From: Rhynchospora pubera
Taxonomy: Eukaryota > Streptophyta > Magnoliopsida > Poales > Cyperaceae
Direction: 5' to 3'
Length of the DNA: 64,000 bases
Assembly (NCBI GenBank): GCA_028095005.1
Contig: CM051459.1
Span: 18,958,699 to 19,022,698 of the forward strand
The notes under the pieces: model-generated
Database searches by the model: none
What the model was told of the DNA's origin: nothing
The model's input: only the letters and a program-made list of their open reading frames with translations
Translations under genes and position numbers: made by a program
In this document: positions 1 to 11,678 of the stretch, piece by piece
Layout: every line of letters starts with the position of its first letter
Numbering within the stretch: position 1 is the first letter of the stretch

Positions 1-250
1 GAAAAAGTGGACTTGAGGACTTTTAAATCGCGTCGTTAGGCCGACAGACATTAATTAGGACGCAACAGACTTTCAAATAGAGACGCGCTCTTGTTCTGTG
101 TAGGGACGCGAATATGCTGACTGTAATTCGCGTCGGTATACCGACACACATCAACAGAGACGCGTATTAGTTAGGTCGCAAACTCTTTTTGTTAGAGACG
201 CAAATTATTTTTCTTACAGGCGCACATAATTGGAGTCGCTAGTTGACACA
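1..250. mobile_element. CACTA-like subterminal repeat region
   Basis: Dense short motifs of the forms GACGCG, GCGTCG and GTCGGTATACCGAC recur in both orientations, for example around 29-45, 84-110 and 129-148. The same motif set recurs at 10.2-10.77 kb, where it runs into a CACTA-type terminus. Arrays of short subterminal motifs are typical of plant CACTA (En/Spm) ends, where transposase binds. The left terminus itself would lie before base 1. That this is the left end of the same element ending at 10773 is inference; it could be a separate relic. Confidence 0.5.
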
Positions 251-1851
251 CATAAACACTGAATCTTATTAACAAATTAATTAATTTTAAAAATTAAATT
301 TACTTAGTTATAATGTGTCTGTATACTGACGCATATATAAATCTAATACCCAAATTCACAGCATACATAAACTCAATACCCGAATGCATTAACAAGTAAA
401 GCACAAATATATTTAGAGAGAATTGTTCATATTACATCCATCAATCAAGCAAAAATTTAAAAAAAATATGCATCAAATTCCTTCGCACCATCTTTCCCAG
501 AGTGTAATAAAGAGTCATCAATCCTTAATTCCTTATCAAGGTATTGATCAAAAGACTCTTGTGTTATTCTTTCATTTTCGACTCAAAAGTTTCGATCATC
601 ACCTCTTTTAATACCTATCAATTTGTAGAATATCAGTATACAACAATCATTTGTTACAAAACAAGCGTTACCAATCTAATTGTTTGTAAATACCTTGGTA
701 AAACTAAAAGCCATACACTTTATATAGATAATCTATATCTGCAAATAACAGCTTTAATTAATTATTATTATTTTTGTAAAAGTCGAGTGGTAGAAACATC
801 ACAGAAGTTAAAAAGTCATACAGTTTTTACCAACATTTTCCTATTCCTAATTATTAAGAAAATAAAGTAGATAAAACTAAAAGTCATACATTTTTCCTAT
901 CAAAGTAAAAAATCATATTCAAGCCCTCCATTAGCCATATTTCACCCAAACAGTGGCAGCACATAAAAAAGAGACAGTGGTACCAGTATGTACCAGTATG
1001 TAGAGATGATAAGACACAAGTTAAAACTTCTATTAAAAAAGTAACTTCATTTATTTTGTACTGAGTTCTGTTAACCAATTGTTAACCTGTTCTTAACCTT
1101 GTCAATTAATATTTTTAATCAGTTTTGTCTTTTTCATTGATCTTTTAATGATAAGTTGGGGCACTAAATAAAAAGTGTATTAAAAAAGATAGAAAAAAGC
1201 AATAACTATTTAATAGAATCTGAAACCGGATGATAGTGCACTAATTCTGTATCAATTATCAGGTTCCCTACCAGCCCAATTAAGGATAGACACCAATCAA
1301 ATTTAGTCAAATTGAGGGCTTCCTTACCTATGTTAAAAGATGATTTGCTGAAGAAGATCAACGATCAAGCTCCTCCAAGAATGGTGTCTCCTAAATCAAA
1401 CAAAATCAAGACATAAATCATTAGAAAAAGGTTTTGTGCAGCAAATGATAAAAGGTCAAACAATAGAGTGTATAACAAGCTTTCTAATAAAGAAAGCCCC
1501 AAGTTTTTTAATTTACTCATTAAGAGTTCATAACAAGCATTCGACATGACATAAACCACCACCAAATCAGAAGAAAAAATACAAAAAAAAATACCAAGCT
1601 TTTTAATTCGCATATTAACTCATACAGAACCTCAAAAGCATGAAATTACTTCAAATTCGAATCAAATTTCTATATGCACTTGCTCAGACACTAATTTATC
1701 TCTTAATTTCAACTTCCTCTAACTCTATCTCTGGAAATAGTATAGTAACTGATTCCAAATCCAGATCAACAGAGGTAAGGTGCAATCAAAATATCTAACA
1801 AACTAAATCGAATTGAACCAAAACTGAAGCTAAATAAACCTAAATTTCAGA
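251..1851. other. AT-rich intergenic DNA, nothing recognised
   Basis: No coding signal, terminal repeats or RNA gene seen. The short ORFs here have low-complexity, AT-driven composition. A small direct repeat of 'gtaccagtat' occurs near 980-1000. Confidence 0.5.
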
Positions 1852-1980
1852 TCACACTAGAAACCTTGCGAGTGGAGGAACTGGGAGAACTAGCCAGCGA
1901 CATTTCAGATCTTCTAGATCCGCATCTTCATCTCGACTCGACGGTACGGATGCCGACTCCTCCTGCGTCGCCGCCTCCAT
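1852..1980 (-). other. exon-like fragment, unknown protein
   Basis: On the minus strand a GC-richer stretch begins with ATG at 1980 and reads MEAATQEESASVPSS, followed by an acidic Asp/Glu segment (DEDADLEDLK) and then a hydrophobic tail. A CT-rich (minus GA-rich) leader-like tract lies just upstream at about 1981-2030. This looks like the first exon of a host gene: a possible donor follows 'CTCGCAAG' at about 1871. I see no continuation downstream. It sits inside the span bracketed by CACTA-like ends, so it may be captured sequence. I do not recognise the protein. Confidence 0.2.
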
Positions 1981-2034
1981 GTCTCTCTCTCTCTCTCTGA
2001 TATTCGCCTCTCTTTTTCGCTCTCTCTTCAGCAC

Positions 2035-2741
2035 AACGAGAAGTGTTTTTATTTTTATATTTGTTTATAAATTATTTTTATCAGGATGGTGGACATTGAC
2101 ATGTGGGCCCGTATTAAATGACAATTAATTGGAAATGGAAATGAGGAGGCGAGAGCGGCACGTTCATTAAACCTAGACCGACGAATATGGAGGGAACATT
2201 GGCGCCAAAAAGTTCATAGACGAATACTGTATTCATGAAATTTTAAAAAATAATAATTTAAATGACAACATTATCTACGACATCTTGGAGGGAACATTGC
2301 CGCCAAAAATATCTCTGAATTTTACTAGTACCGAAATTTCCTATAAAATTTATTATTTATTATAAGTACAAATATGTACATAAGAAACAATATGTATAAG
2401 AATGTGTCTATAATATTTAAATTTATCAATTTGACCAAATATGTGTCTATAATTTGTACCGATTTTTTTATTTATTTATTTTGTATATGCATCTTTAAAA
2501 TTTGATAAGACATCCAAATATTAATAAGGAATATAGTATTTGATGGCCTTCTTTAAAATTATTTGTTGATATAAAGAAAGAGGAGTTTCCGAAATGTGAA
2601 GTTGTGGCATTCAACTGTTTAATTTTCTAATTTTTTTTTTTTGAATTTAAAATTTTTAAAATAACAAGTCAATGATGTAAACAATTAAACAAAGGATGTA
2701 AATATTTATTTTATCACATATGTACCCAATTGTTGATCGTG
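2035..2741. other. AT-rich intergenic DNA, nothing recognised
   Basis: Only AT-rich sequence with homopolymer runs. Two similar stretches containing 'ggagggaacattg(g/c)cgcc' at about 2191-2206 and 2287-2301 form a short direct duplication. Confidence 0.45.
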
Positions 2742-2744
2742 TAA

Positions 2745-2928
2745 GGCCCTGATCAAAATAATTTTTTTTACGGGATTTCAATTCAATTCAATTGATTTCA
2801 TAAGATTTCGTTAGATCTAATTACATAGGAATTCCAATCAAATGGCACCAAATCCGTTCATTTTGATAAAAAAATTTTCCGACGAAATGAAATTCCATGG
2901 TAAAAAAAATGAGAGTTTGATCAGACCC
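2745..2928. mobile_element. Tourist/Harbinger-type MITE
   Basis: A 184-bp element with terminal inverted repeats: left GGCCCTGATCAAA, right TTTGATCAGACCC (inverse GGGTCTGATCAAA). It is flanked by the trinucleotide TAA on both sides (2742-2744 and 2929-2931). A 3-bp TAA/TTA target duplication is the hallmark of PIF/Harbinger elements and their Tourist MITEs. It has no coding capacity. Confidence 0.75.
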
Positions 2929-3130
2929 TAAATATGATTTGATTAATGACTCTTTGTCTTGAATGGAAATAAAATTATTTAGGGAGACAAATGACTAGTT
3001 TGTTAAAAAAATATTTATTAATATACTATTCAATATGATTTCTTTATTTTAAACCAAAGACATATTTTGATTGATAACATATCATTTATCTTTATTATAT
3101 ATAAATGCTCAATGTATAATTAGATATAAT

Positions 3131-3560
3131 ATGGCGTGACACGTGACACGTTTAACACGTCGCATCAACATGACATGACACGATATGCACTTGAAGTCCT
3201 AATATGTGTCGTGTTAGCCAATATTTTCTCCCGACACGACGCGGCACTAGCGTTCTCCAAATTGACACGACACGAGAGTGTGTTGGTACGACACACTTGT
3301 GTCTGACACGATACGACACAACACATTTATGGAATTATCATGACACATGTGTGTCGCTGCGCCGTATTGGAGATTTTCAGACATTGACACATCTTAACAC
3401 TACCATTACGTGTTGGAGTCTCGTATCGTGTCATCTTGACACAAATTATTTTTTTAATCGTGCATGTCATGTTATGCTAAATGGTAAAATGTGCCAACAT
3501 GACATGCATTCTGGAACGACACGAATGACACGTTGTGTCATGTCATGTTAGTGCGTCGTA
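3131..3560. repeat. TGACACG/CGTGTCA-rich self-complementary repeat
   Basis: Heptamer-like motifs TGACACG, CGACACGA and their complements CGTGTCA/TCGTGTC occur many times in both orientations over about 430 bp, so most of the segment can pair with itself. The 115-residue ORF across it is an artefact of the repeat. Subterminal arrays of this kind occur in plant hAT-type elements, but I found no clear terminal repeats or target duplication, so the class is unassigned. Confidence 0.55.
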
Positions 3561-3562
3561 CT

Positions 3563-3682
3563 AGTCCTCAACCTGAATAATCTGTCAATAATAAACCTAG
3601 AAACAGATGATAATATATCATCCATAATATAAACTAATATTTAAGTCATTAAATTATTGACTTTTAGTACATAACTCTAACA
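3563..3682 (-). mobile_element. relic of an LTR end (same family as the LTR at 23.8-24.5 kb)
   Basis: Read on the minus strand, this starts with TGTTAGAGTTATG at 3682. It shares with the solo LTR at 23801-24536 the stretch corresponding to plus-strand 'tctgtcaataataaac', followed by similar spacing up to the TGTTAG terminus. Only about 120 bp of the LTR start remains. It abuts the TGACACG-rich repeat, so one truncates or interrupts the other. Confidence 0.6.
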
Positions 3683-6579
3683 ATATAAACTATAGTCATA
3701 TGATATGATATTTTGGATGTTAAATTTTTATTTAATGATAATAGAAAACAATATAATATATAAACATATGATACGAAATATAAACATATCATATGATTAT
3801 AAAGCATAATCATATGATATTGAAGAAATTCAGTCATAAAAATTTGAAGGAATATAATAGTGTACATGTAAATTTATTAGGAATATAAAAATTTGAAGGA
3901 ATATAAAAATTTGAAGGAATTCAATCCAAAAGTTTATACTTTTATAAGGAATGTCAATAAAAAAATGTAAATTAATTTCTAAACTTTTGTCATCGGCAGT
4001 TTTGGCATTACTTGAACAAAGTTAACACATATAATAGACAAGATGACCATGTATATGATCAAAATGAACACATACAAATAAATAAGTCCTTGCAGTCAAA
4101 TGTTTTTTAAAAATTTTATAGGTATCTTTTCAATACTTAATTTATAGTTCTTTTTCAAGACTAAATTTATATTTTTATTCAGCACTGAATTTTATAATAT
4201 TTTTCAAAATTTATAATTTACATAATATAATGTATATTATGACGTTTTACTTTTAAGTTTTAACATATTAAAAAATTATCGGACTTTAACTTCATTTTTT
4301 GAAAATTGACAATATTTAGTCTAACACTTATATTTGTTTAATAACTTCTATTTTTATGTAATAATAACATTACTAGTATGTACAACTTAATATGATCAAC
4401 AATATAAGTTAGTTAAGCTATCAATTAGATCAAATTGTTAATAACTTAATATCATTTTTTATTTATTCAAATGTAGTATATGTAACTTAATTAGTACCAT
4501 TGGAATATTTTTCTTCTCGCCTGATATTAGATATGAAATTTTAATCTTCTCAACAAATTCGATGGAGGTTAGATTTCCCCTCAAAAATTTCCATCTGAAA
4601 ATCGCCAGAAATTTCCCCCCAAAAAATTTTCATTTAGGCGCTAAAATGCCTCTTCAATTTTATAACAAGTACTTTTAAAAAACAGTTACAAAATTATTTT
4701 TTCGAGACATTGACTCGTATAAAATTTTATTTTTCATGTATTATTGTTACCATTCTAATTAATGAACATATGCCTGAATTATAAATTTTTTTATTAATTA
4801 TAAAAATATGCCTATATATGTATATATGTGCCTGTTGAATTTGGATGCATCATATAATCAAAGTGACTAATATAATTTCTAATGGTCGTGGGAAAAAAAT
4901 ACTAATATAATAAATTTTATGGTATTTCATGATGGTGCTGGCAATTCCCCCCCAAAATATTAAAAATATTATGACTCAATTAACTCAGTTTCCTTCTTCG
5001 GTGCATTTTTCCGACCATCTTTAAATATCATCCACTCAGACACCGATAAGTGGCGCTTTCTGACTGGTTGCTTTCATGTCTCAAGGATCATGCCCTTGGA
5101 TGGGTTGTTTGTGCTTGTGTGTGGAGCGTTGGATCAAATCTGATGGCTTCTATTAATTCTAATTGTGTTTGTATCATATTATGCAGGATAAGTTATGAGG
5201 TTATTAATATACGATTTTGGATCATTATATCATGTAAATAGCAATCTTAGAAACAAGTACATTAATTTTGTAAAAGAATTCATATTGAACGTCATTTGCA
5301 TACAATCACAAATTCAAAACATATATATTTTAGAAATAATTATATTAGTTTGTGAAAAATTCACATTTAGTGTTTTTTATTTGATCCTCTATTATCCCAT
5401 TGCATTGCAAAAAATAATTAAAAAATAGATAAATTTTTATGACTGAATTCCTTCAAATTTCACTATGTGTGCAACTTTTGTCTATAGATTATCAGAAATT
5501 ATAAGTGCCATCTCTAATTGTGCCATCCCTGCCATCGCTAAATACAAATTGAACACATAAAATAGATAAGATAAACATATAGACAATCAAAGTGAACTAA
5601 CAAACAAATAAGTATTGTCATCTCTTGTTCAGAGTTTTATATGCACATTCAACTTATTTTTATTGAACTTATCTGTATGTAAGTATTCACTTTGATTATT
5701 ATATATATTCACTTTGTCTACTTAAGTGTTCACTTTCTGTTTAGCGATGACATGAATGGCAAAACTACAGATGGCGGTAATCAATTTCCTTACAAATATA
5801 TATAGCACGCTATTTTATTGAATATGAATCTGTATAAATAAAATTTATAATAATTGAAATATGTATGGATAAATATTATTATATTCATCATGAAATGTCA
5901 ACAAATTATTTTTTATCAACTATATAGTTAATTTATAAAAATGAAAATTGCACATTATGTTTTGCCTTATTAAAACACATTTTTCTTTTCTGATGCATTT
6001 TTTCAACCATATTTCAATTCCAATTAAATGCTAACTTTGTGTATGTCCTGAATTGTTATTTTTATGTGTCACGGATCATGCTCATGAATATGTTATTTTA
6101 ACCTGCTAATTAAAATATGTCAAATATGAGTATACTGCTAATTAACTTTAAATTGCATATACAAAATTTGTTTTTAATTAAAAAATCATGTAATTTTATT
6201 AATATATTAATTAATATTCTAATAAAAACAAAAATTCATATAAATTATAAGTCCTTTATAATTGTTCAAAAATTCATTCATCGTCTTATTATTATTATTA
6301 TTATTTTTGGAAAAAATCAAGACATGAGTCCCTCCTAAATATTCTAGAAATAAGTCCTTTATAATTGTAATCGTATAAAATTCAAAGATATGAGAGTAAG
6401 TTGTTAATTGCAAATGGTTGAATTGCTTCTTCAATTAATATATTACCCTATATGAAGTTTGCTTGAGTATGGGATGGGCATCAAAAATTAAATGTAGCAA
6501 AAAAAATTTATTTTATTTTTTTCTAGAGGAACTTGATAAAAGCTACTGAGTGGAACTCTATCAAAATGATTATTATTCG

Positions 6580-6616
<37 letters not shown>

Positions 6617-7204
6617 TATTTATTTATTATTATTATTATTAGTATTAGTATTCGTTTGGCTGCGGTCAAAACGATTTGACAGATCGCTCAGGCAAATGAC
6701 CAATCCATAATTACACAATGTGTTGTTCATATTGAAATCTTTGCGTCGACCAAAAAAATATTGAGATTTTAGTATTAAGATCATATTGAATAGTTCGAAT
6801 CGATCATTTGAACTTTCAAATTTAAAATTATCTCGGCTTCGACGAACTCTCTGTCGGTATCAATTTGATTTATTAAAGTAAAATGATATAAAACAAAATG
6901 CATTAAATTAAGATTTAGACAAAAAATGATTATAATTATATTCAATTCTTTTCCATTTTATTTAAAAATAGAATAAGGATGTCTGACACCAATAATAATA
7001 ATAATAATAACAACCATATTGTTATATTTAATTGTGGCCTTCAAATGTAATCATGAAAGTCACAGACATTTTATTTCGTAACCTCTACAATGCAAACTCT
7101 GCTTTGATACTTCATATCCGTTAGATTTTAATCGGACACGTTACAATCTCTCTTCTCTCCATTTTCTTTTCATGTTGTGCAATTCATTAAATGATTCTTA
7201 GAAA
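3683..7204. other. AT-rich intergenic DNA with microsatellites and faint repeat relics
   Basis: No gene seen. (TTA)n runs lie at about 6283-6305 and 6581-6640. A weak repeat with 'gaacacataaaatagataag'-like sequence occurs near 4016-4080 and again near 5546-5610, with a faint relative near 13960-14010; it may be an old MITE. Around 6715-6850 a degenerate stretch ('catattgaaatct', later 'catattgaatagttcgaatcg') resembles the core of the foldback MITEs described further on. Confidence 0.45.
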
Positions 7205-7632
7205 TTGGCGGCGGCTCAAATTAGGTTAAATTCATCAGATGAAAACTTGCAATCTAATCTCCCAAAACAGCTAATCCTTTCCCCCTCAAATTTTCAGTCA
7301 TGGTCGCGTCTCACTAAATCTTCAATGAAAATTCAAAAACCATCTTTACCCCTAATATTTTTGTTCCCAAATACAAAATTCAAATTCGGATCCCTGCCTT
7401 TCCCTTTGCCTTGTCCACCGCTTTTACGGTAAAAGGTGCTTCGCCTCCTCTCACGCCACTTCGTAGTCAAATGCCTCCATTTTGCACGCGAACTCGACCG
7501 CTCGCCACCTACACCTTGGGGCTTTTCGCTGTGGCCAGGATCTTCATCGATCGCAATTTCTCTCAGGGGTTCACTCCCATGCCGGCTACTCGCTTCACCG
7601 CCGCTGATGGCTCCGATGATACTTGGAAGTAA
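7205..7632 (+). other. gene-like 5' exon fragment, unknown protein
   Basis: GC-richer than its surroundings. An ORF from about 7411 reads STAFTVKGASPPLTPLRSQM and later FTPMPATRFTAADGSDDTWK. It ends at a good donor (GAA|GTAAGT at about 7629) followed by a CT-rich tract. This resembles the first coding exon of a host gene with a Ser/Pro-rich, possibly targeting-peptide-like N terminus. No acceptor with convincing continuation was found downstream. It lies between the CACTA-like ends, so it could be transduplicated host sequence. Confidence 0.3.
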
Positions 7633-8605
7633 GTTTCCTCTCTCTCTCTCTTTCTCTTTCTCTCTATGGCATGATCAGATCAAGCATCTCCCCACCACCT
7701 GTTGTCTCTTGTTCTAAAAATTTTTTGTACATAAACTAGGACTTTGATTTCTATAATCTGATCTAAGTTGTTTGATTGTTACAAGGAAGGCACAACCAAG
7801 ATGGACTGCAAAATCATAGAGAAAACTGATAGAGTCTGGCATCTAGGATGGTTTGATGTAGTAAACAAGGGACTCTTTTGTAAGAAATCGAGTTACCATT
7901 TCTCGTTTTTTTTTGCAATTTATTCTAAATTTACTCTTTAATTTTCGTTCATATTGGCTTACTCGTTGGCTTGTTGCAATCGAAAAAAATAAAAATAAAA
8001 GAACATTGAAAAATTCCTAGTTCATATTTTTGCATGACAAATAGCGTTCTTAAATTAATTTTAGTAGCATAAACTTGAAGGTCATTTCATGATAGTACCA
8101 AATTTTTTTATCCTGAGTTGGATTTTATCCAGAATTTTGACACATCATAGATCTTTCCAATGTTTAATAAAGCAGTTGTTGTCTTTATTGTCAAAATATT
8201 TTGTAATCATTTTATTTCATTTTTAGATTAACATGCCTATTTCATTTAGACTGGGGGAGAAAGTGATTATAAATTGTCGTGATAAGTTCAAACCAATGCT
8301 GAAAGATCAGGTAGGCAACAAAGCAAAAGAGTACTCTTAGGTTGTCGCCTACATCTGTGTGGATCCATCATGTATAATGGAACAAAAGAAGTCAAATAAA
8401 AAAGTTGAACAAGAACCTGAAGAGGCCAAATGTCCACAGAAGCAGGCATAGTGGCTCTCAACAGAGAAGTAAATGTATTTTGTATATAAATTTAGTAGAC
8501 TAATGTATTTTGTTGTTCTAGAAAAAAAGTATAAAGAAAATATACTTAACGCACTGGCATGAATGCCTTTTTTTTTGTTGATTTAAATAAGTTGTTGTTT
8601 CTACT
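7633..8605. other. intron-like or intergenic AT-rich DNA
   Basis: Short coding-like stretches occur, for example about 8230-8338, where one frame reads RLGEKVIINCRDKFKPMLK before a stop. They may be internal exons of the gene-like structure that continues at 8606. No family recognised. Confidence 0.3.
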
Positions 8606-8919
8606 ATGAAGCGTGCCAGTAAGTTTGGCAGAAGGAAAGCAAATGTGGATAGGTTAAGAGGACTAAAAAGGAAGCAAGGCCCTGAGAGTGAGACGGACAA
8701 AGACAAGGGTGAAAAAATTAATGATAAGGTAATCTCTGTTTTAATTTGTCTATTCTTCTGTATATGTTAAGCCTTCTTTGTGGTCTTGGTTCTAAATAAT
8801 ATATTTTTTTAGTACTAAATTTTATTTTCTACAAATAATAGGCATCACCTAGAAAGAGGCACGTGAAACTTGATGAAAACATTGTCGGCAATAATTCAAG
8901 TATTGTGGCATCTGAATAA
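8606..8919 (+). CDS. possible two-exon basic small protein, unknown function
   Basis: Exon 8606-8728 starts MKRASKFGRRKANVDRLRG and ends exactly on a codon at AAG|GTAATC. A T-rich stretch and an AG acceptor at 8840-8841 follow. Exon 8842-8919 continues in frame as ASPRKRHVKLDE... to a TAA stop. The product would be about 66 residues, rich in Lys/Arg, with nuclear-localisation-like clusters (KRASKFGRRK, SPRKRH). The start may lie in an earlier exon. The position close to a CACTA right end would fit the small DNA-binding product of such elements (TNPA-like role), but I see no diagnostic motif. It may equally be captured host sequence. Confidence 0.3.
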
Positions 8920-10189
8920 AACGTAAGTTTCATATTAGAAAGACAACTTATATTTTCACACATTTAGTTTTGTTAGTTTTTTGTAAAAGCTAGGTGGTCA
9001 AATCCACACCAACAATTATAAATTTTGTTAGGTTCAATCATTTTTGAGGCAACAGTGATCTCTGCAATTAAGTGGTATGTGGTATGGCGAACAGTACTTA
9101 CAATACTAGTGATTTTCTAGGCAATGTGAGACGTGGTGGCCTCTACAATTAAAATATTACTGATTTTCTCAACAACATGTTCTAAGATTTGATTTTGTAT
9201 TTGAATTTATATTCTTTATATTTTGAAAATTAATTTTTTTTCTTTCTTGAATTTCAGGAATTGCATCGCTCGATCTTTCTTGCAAGCAACAAAAAAGAAA
9301 AAAAAAACAAAAAGAACTAAACCATTACATGAACATTTATCCTGGTAACATTTATGCTAGCTGAATTTTCTTTTGACTACAGTGGTTCTTCACATTTAAA
9401 AGACTGACTTGGGGTTAAATTAGGTCCTGTTCATATAGCTTGAGGCCATTGCAATAGCAGCTAAGAATTTTACTTTTCTTCATTATATTTCTGCCAAATT
9501 ATTTTTTCTCACAGAAATTGGTACCTAGTTGACTTGTTTTTGCTGTACATGCTTGTATGTTTTGTGTAGTGAAATGTTAATGTAGTTGTCAAGATTTAAT
9601 ACTTACTATGAACAAATAGGTTCTCCTACATATCAATTGCCAATATAGAGTAGGTTTTTTTAGTGATTGCTAACTCAATCTTGATATTTCAGCAACAGAG
9701 AAATTTTGCACCTCTACTTGTCGGCAATAACACTTCACAAGGGCCCATAAATGGTGAGTACTTAGGTGTAGCATCGACAAACATTTCAAATGCTATGGGA
9801 GGATTCACGGCCTTACTTGGATCGCAGGAGCAAGGTGAGCATGGACATGTGAATGGTTATGAAAACTTTAGTTAGAACTTGTGTAAGGTTCTTTGTTTGT
9901 AGGTTCTAAAGTTTCTTTTTAGACATATTTACAAATTTATGTTATTTTACTTTGAATTCTTGTTTGTATGTCATTTTACTTTGAATTCTGATTTGTGTCA
10001 AATTTCTTGTAAGAATGTTATTTAATGAGTTCATTGAAATTTATAATTTGTGTGTCATGTTTGTGTGTATACCATTTTAATTTATCTGTTATAGTTTTGC
10101 TATAGTACCGGGATACTATAGAATACAATAGTGGTGGTACCAAATTGGTACCGGGCAAAAATGAATGGCCGTATAAATGTATTTGAAAT
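8920..10189. other. AT-rich region with one short gene-like ORF
   Basis: An open stretch at about 9663-9875 reads NFAPLLVGNNTSQGPING and ends in a stop. It echoes the VGNNSS motif at the end of the exon at 8842-8919, so it may be another piece of the same gene structure. Otherwise nothing is recognised. Confidence 0.3.
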
Positions 10190-10773
10190 GGATAGAAACA
10201 AATGCGTCGCTATACCGACTTCAATACTTGAAAGCGGGCCTAGCTAAAAGCTGATAAGGCCTTGCCCAAATATATCAGTATACCGATGCAAAAGGTAATG
10301 TGGGTCCCGCAAAGTATAATTATGGTCGATGAGCAAAGCCGTCGGTATATCGACTCACAAATTAATGTGGGTCCCACCACGTTCTGACAACGTGGGTCCC
10401 ACACTCTGACAACGTGGGTCCCACCACGTTCTGACAACGTGGGTCCCGTATTCTGACCATGTGGGTCCCGTATTTTCTCGCATTGTTTTATTTGGGTCGC
10501 TAAGGAAAGGCGTCGCCATGTCGACAGAGTTGTTTCCAAATAGAGACGCAGTAAAAATCGAATGAGCTGTCAGACGAGGAGAGATGTTGACGCAAAAGAG
10601 ATCATAATTAAGGACGTGGTAAACTAATTCGCGTCCATGCGACCCAGATGTTGTGTATTTGCGGCTAGGGTATCGGGGTCCCTATGGTTGCGTCGCTAAG
10701 TGGACGCGAGGGCCTTGTCGTGTCGGAATAGGGACGCGAATTTGGGTAGCAGATAAGTCTGATTCTAGTAGTG
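10190..10773. mobile_element. CACTA-type right end with subterminal repeats
   Basis: The terminus reads TCTAGTAGTG at 10764-10773, which is CACTACTAGA inverted. CACTA elements begin with CACTA and have similar 10-bp or longer ends. Inside it the sequence is packed with GCGTCGC, GGGACGCG, GTCGCTATACCGAC and GTCGGTATATCGAC motifs, as at 1-250. The next bases, GAA, are the candidate 3-bp duplication. The matching left end was not found in the window. If the element begins before base 1 it is longer than 10.7 kb. Confidence 0.6.
10367..10480 (+). repeat. minisatellite, five units of GTGGGTCCC...CTGACAAC
   Basis: Five tandem copies of a 22-25-bp unit beginning GTGGGTCCC and ending TCTGACAAC or TCTGACCAT, the last truncated, lie inside the CACTA subterminal region. 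A single related GTGGGTCCC copy occurs near 10300. Confidence 0.85.
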
Positions 10774-11525
10774 GAACGCGCTCTAATAGAAGACTGATTT
10801 CAATTGTCAAACGTAAACTCGTTCATTCTCCCGAATGTCTTGAAGGGCAAAAATAATCATTAATTCGCACCATTTTAGTCTAAATTCGCCAACTCAATGT
10901 GTGGGTAAAATTTTAATAATAAAAAAAATCATCAAAATATAAATTTATGGCAATAATTTTGTAAAGCATCTAATGAAAATATTTTAAAAAGTTATTTTCT
11001 TTTTTATATTTATTTTATTTTTGTCTTCTTCTGCGATAATTCAGATTTACTAAAAGAAATGAATAGTATTAAATTATTAATGGAATGAAAAAAAATTGCA
11101 TTAGTATTATTTTTATTCAAACATCCAGTCCAAAGGAAGAGCTTAACTTTTTCATTTTGAAATAGAATCTACTCCCTTGATCAAATTAGATTATAATAAT
11201 CAATAATGAACCATATTGTTTGTAATCAAGGATTGGATACACTTGTGAACTCAAAATTAGATAGATCTATGGATTTGTGCTTTAAGTAGAGACAAAAATA
11301 GAGATATTTAATGTGAAATATCAATCGGGGCTGATAACCATTATCTCCGATTTCTATCATCCCCATCATCCTCAAAACGCATTTTCCATTTTTAGAAAAC
11401 ACGTATCCATCATCCCTTGGAATCATCATCTCTTTCCCTCTTTATTTCGCTAATTTTCCCTCATCTCCCAATTCGCTACTATCCAGAGCTCATCCCTCTC
11501 CCTCCTCTGTTATATATGTAATGAT
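10774..11525. other. AT-rich intergenic DNA, nothing recognised
   Basis: No coding signal beyond chance ORFs. A pyrimidine-rich stretch with repeats of 'ctcatc(c)c' begins at about 11400. Confidence 0.4.
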
Positions 11526-11678
11526 TTATAACCAGAACAGTTATATATTTTATCAAGAACAGTTCGATATATAACCAGAAAAGTTATATATTTAACCAGA
11601 ACAGTTATATATTTAACTAGAATTTTTATATATTTAACCAGATTCGTTATATATTTAACCAGAACTGTTATATATTTG
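11526..11678 (+). repeat. minisatellite of TATATATTTAACCAGAACAGT units
   Basis: About six degenerate units of roughly 23-25 bp, each containing TTATATATTT followed by AACCAGAAC or a close variant. Pyrimidine-rich sequence with a CCCTCATC(C/T)-type repeat borders both sides. Confidence 0.8.

Noticed and set aside
3204..3551. 115-residue ORF
   Set aside because: It lies wholly in the TGACACG-rich repeat; its His/Thr/Cys-rich composition follows from the motif, not from a gene.
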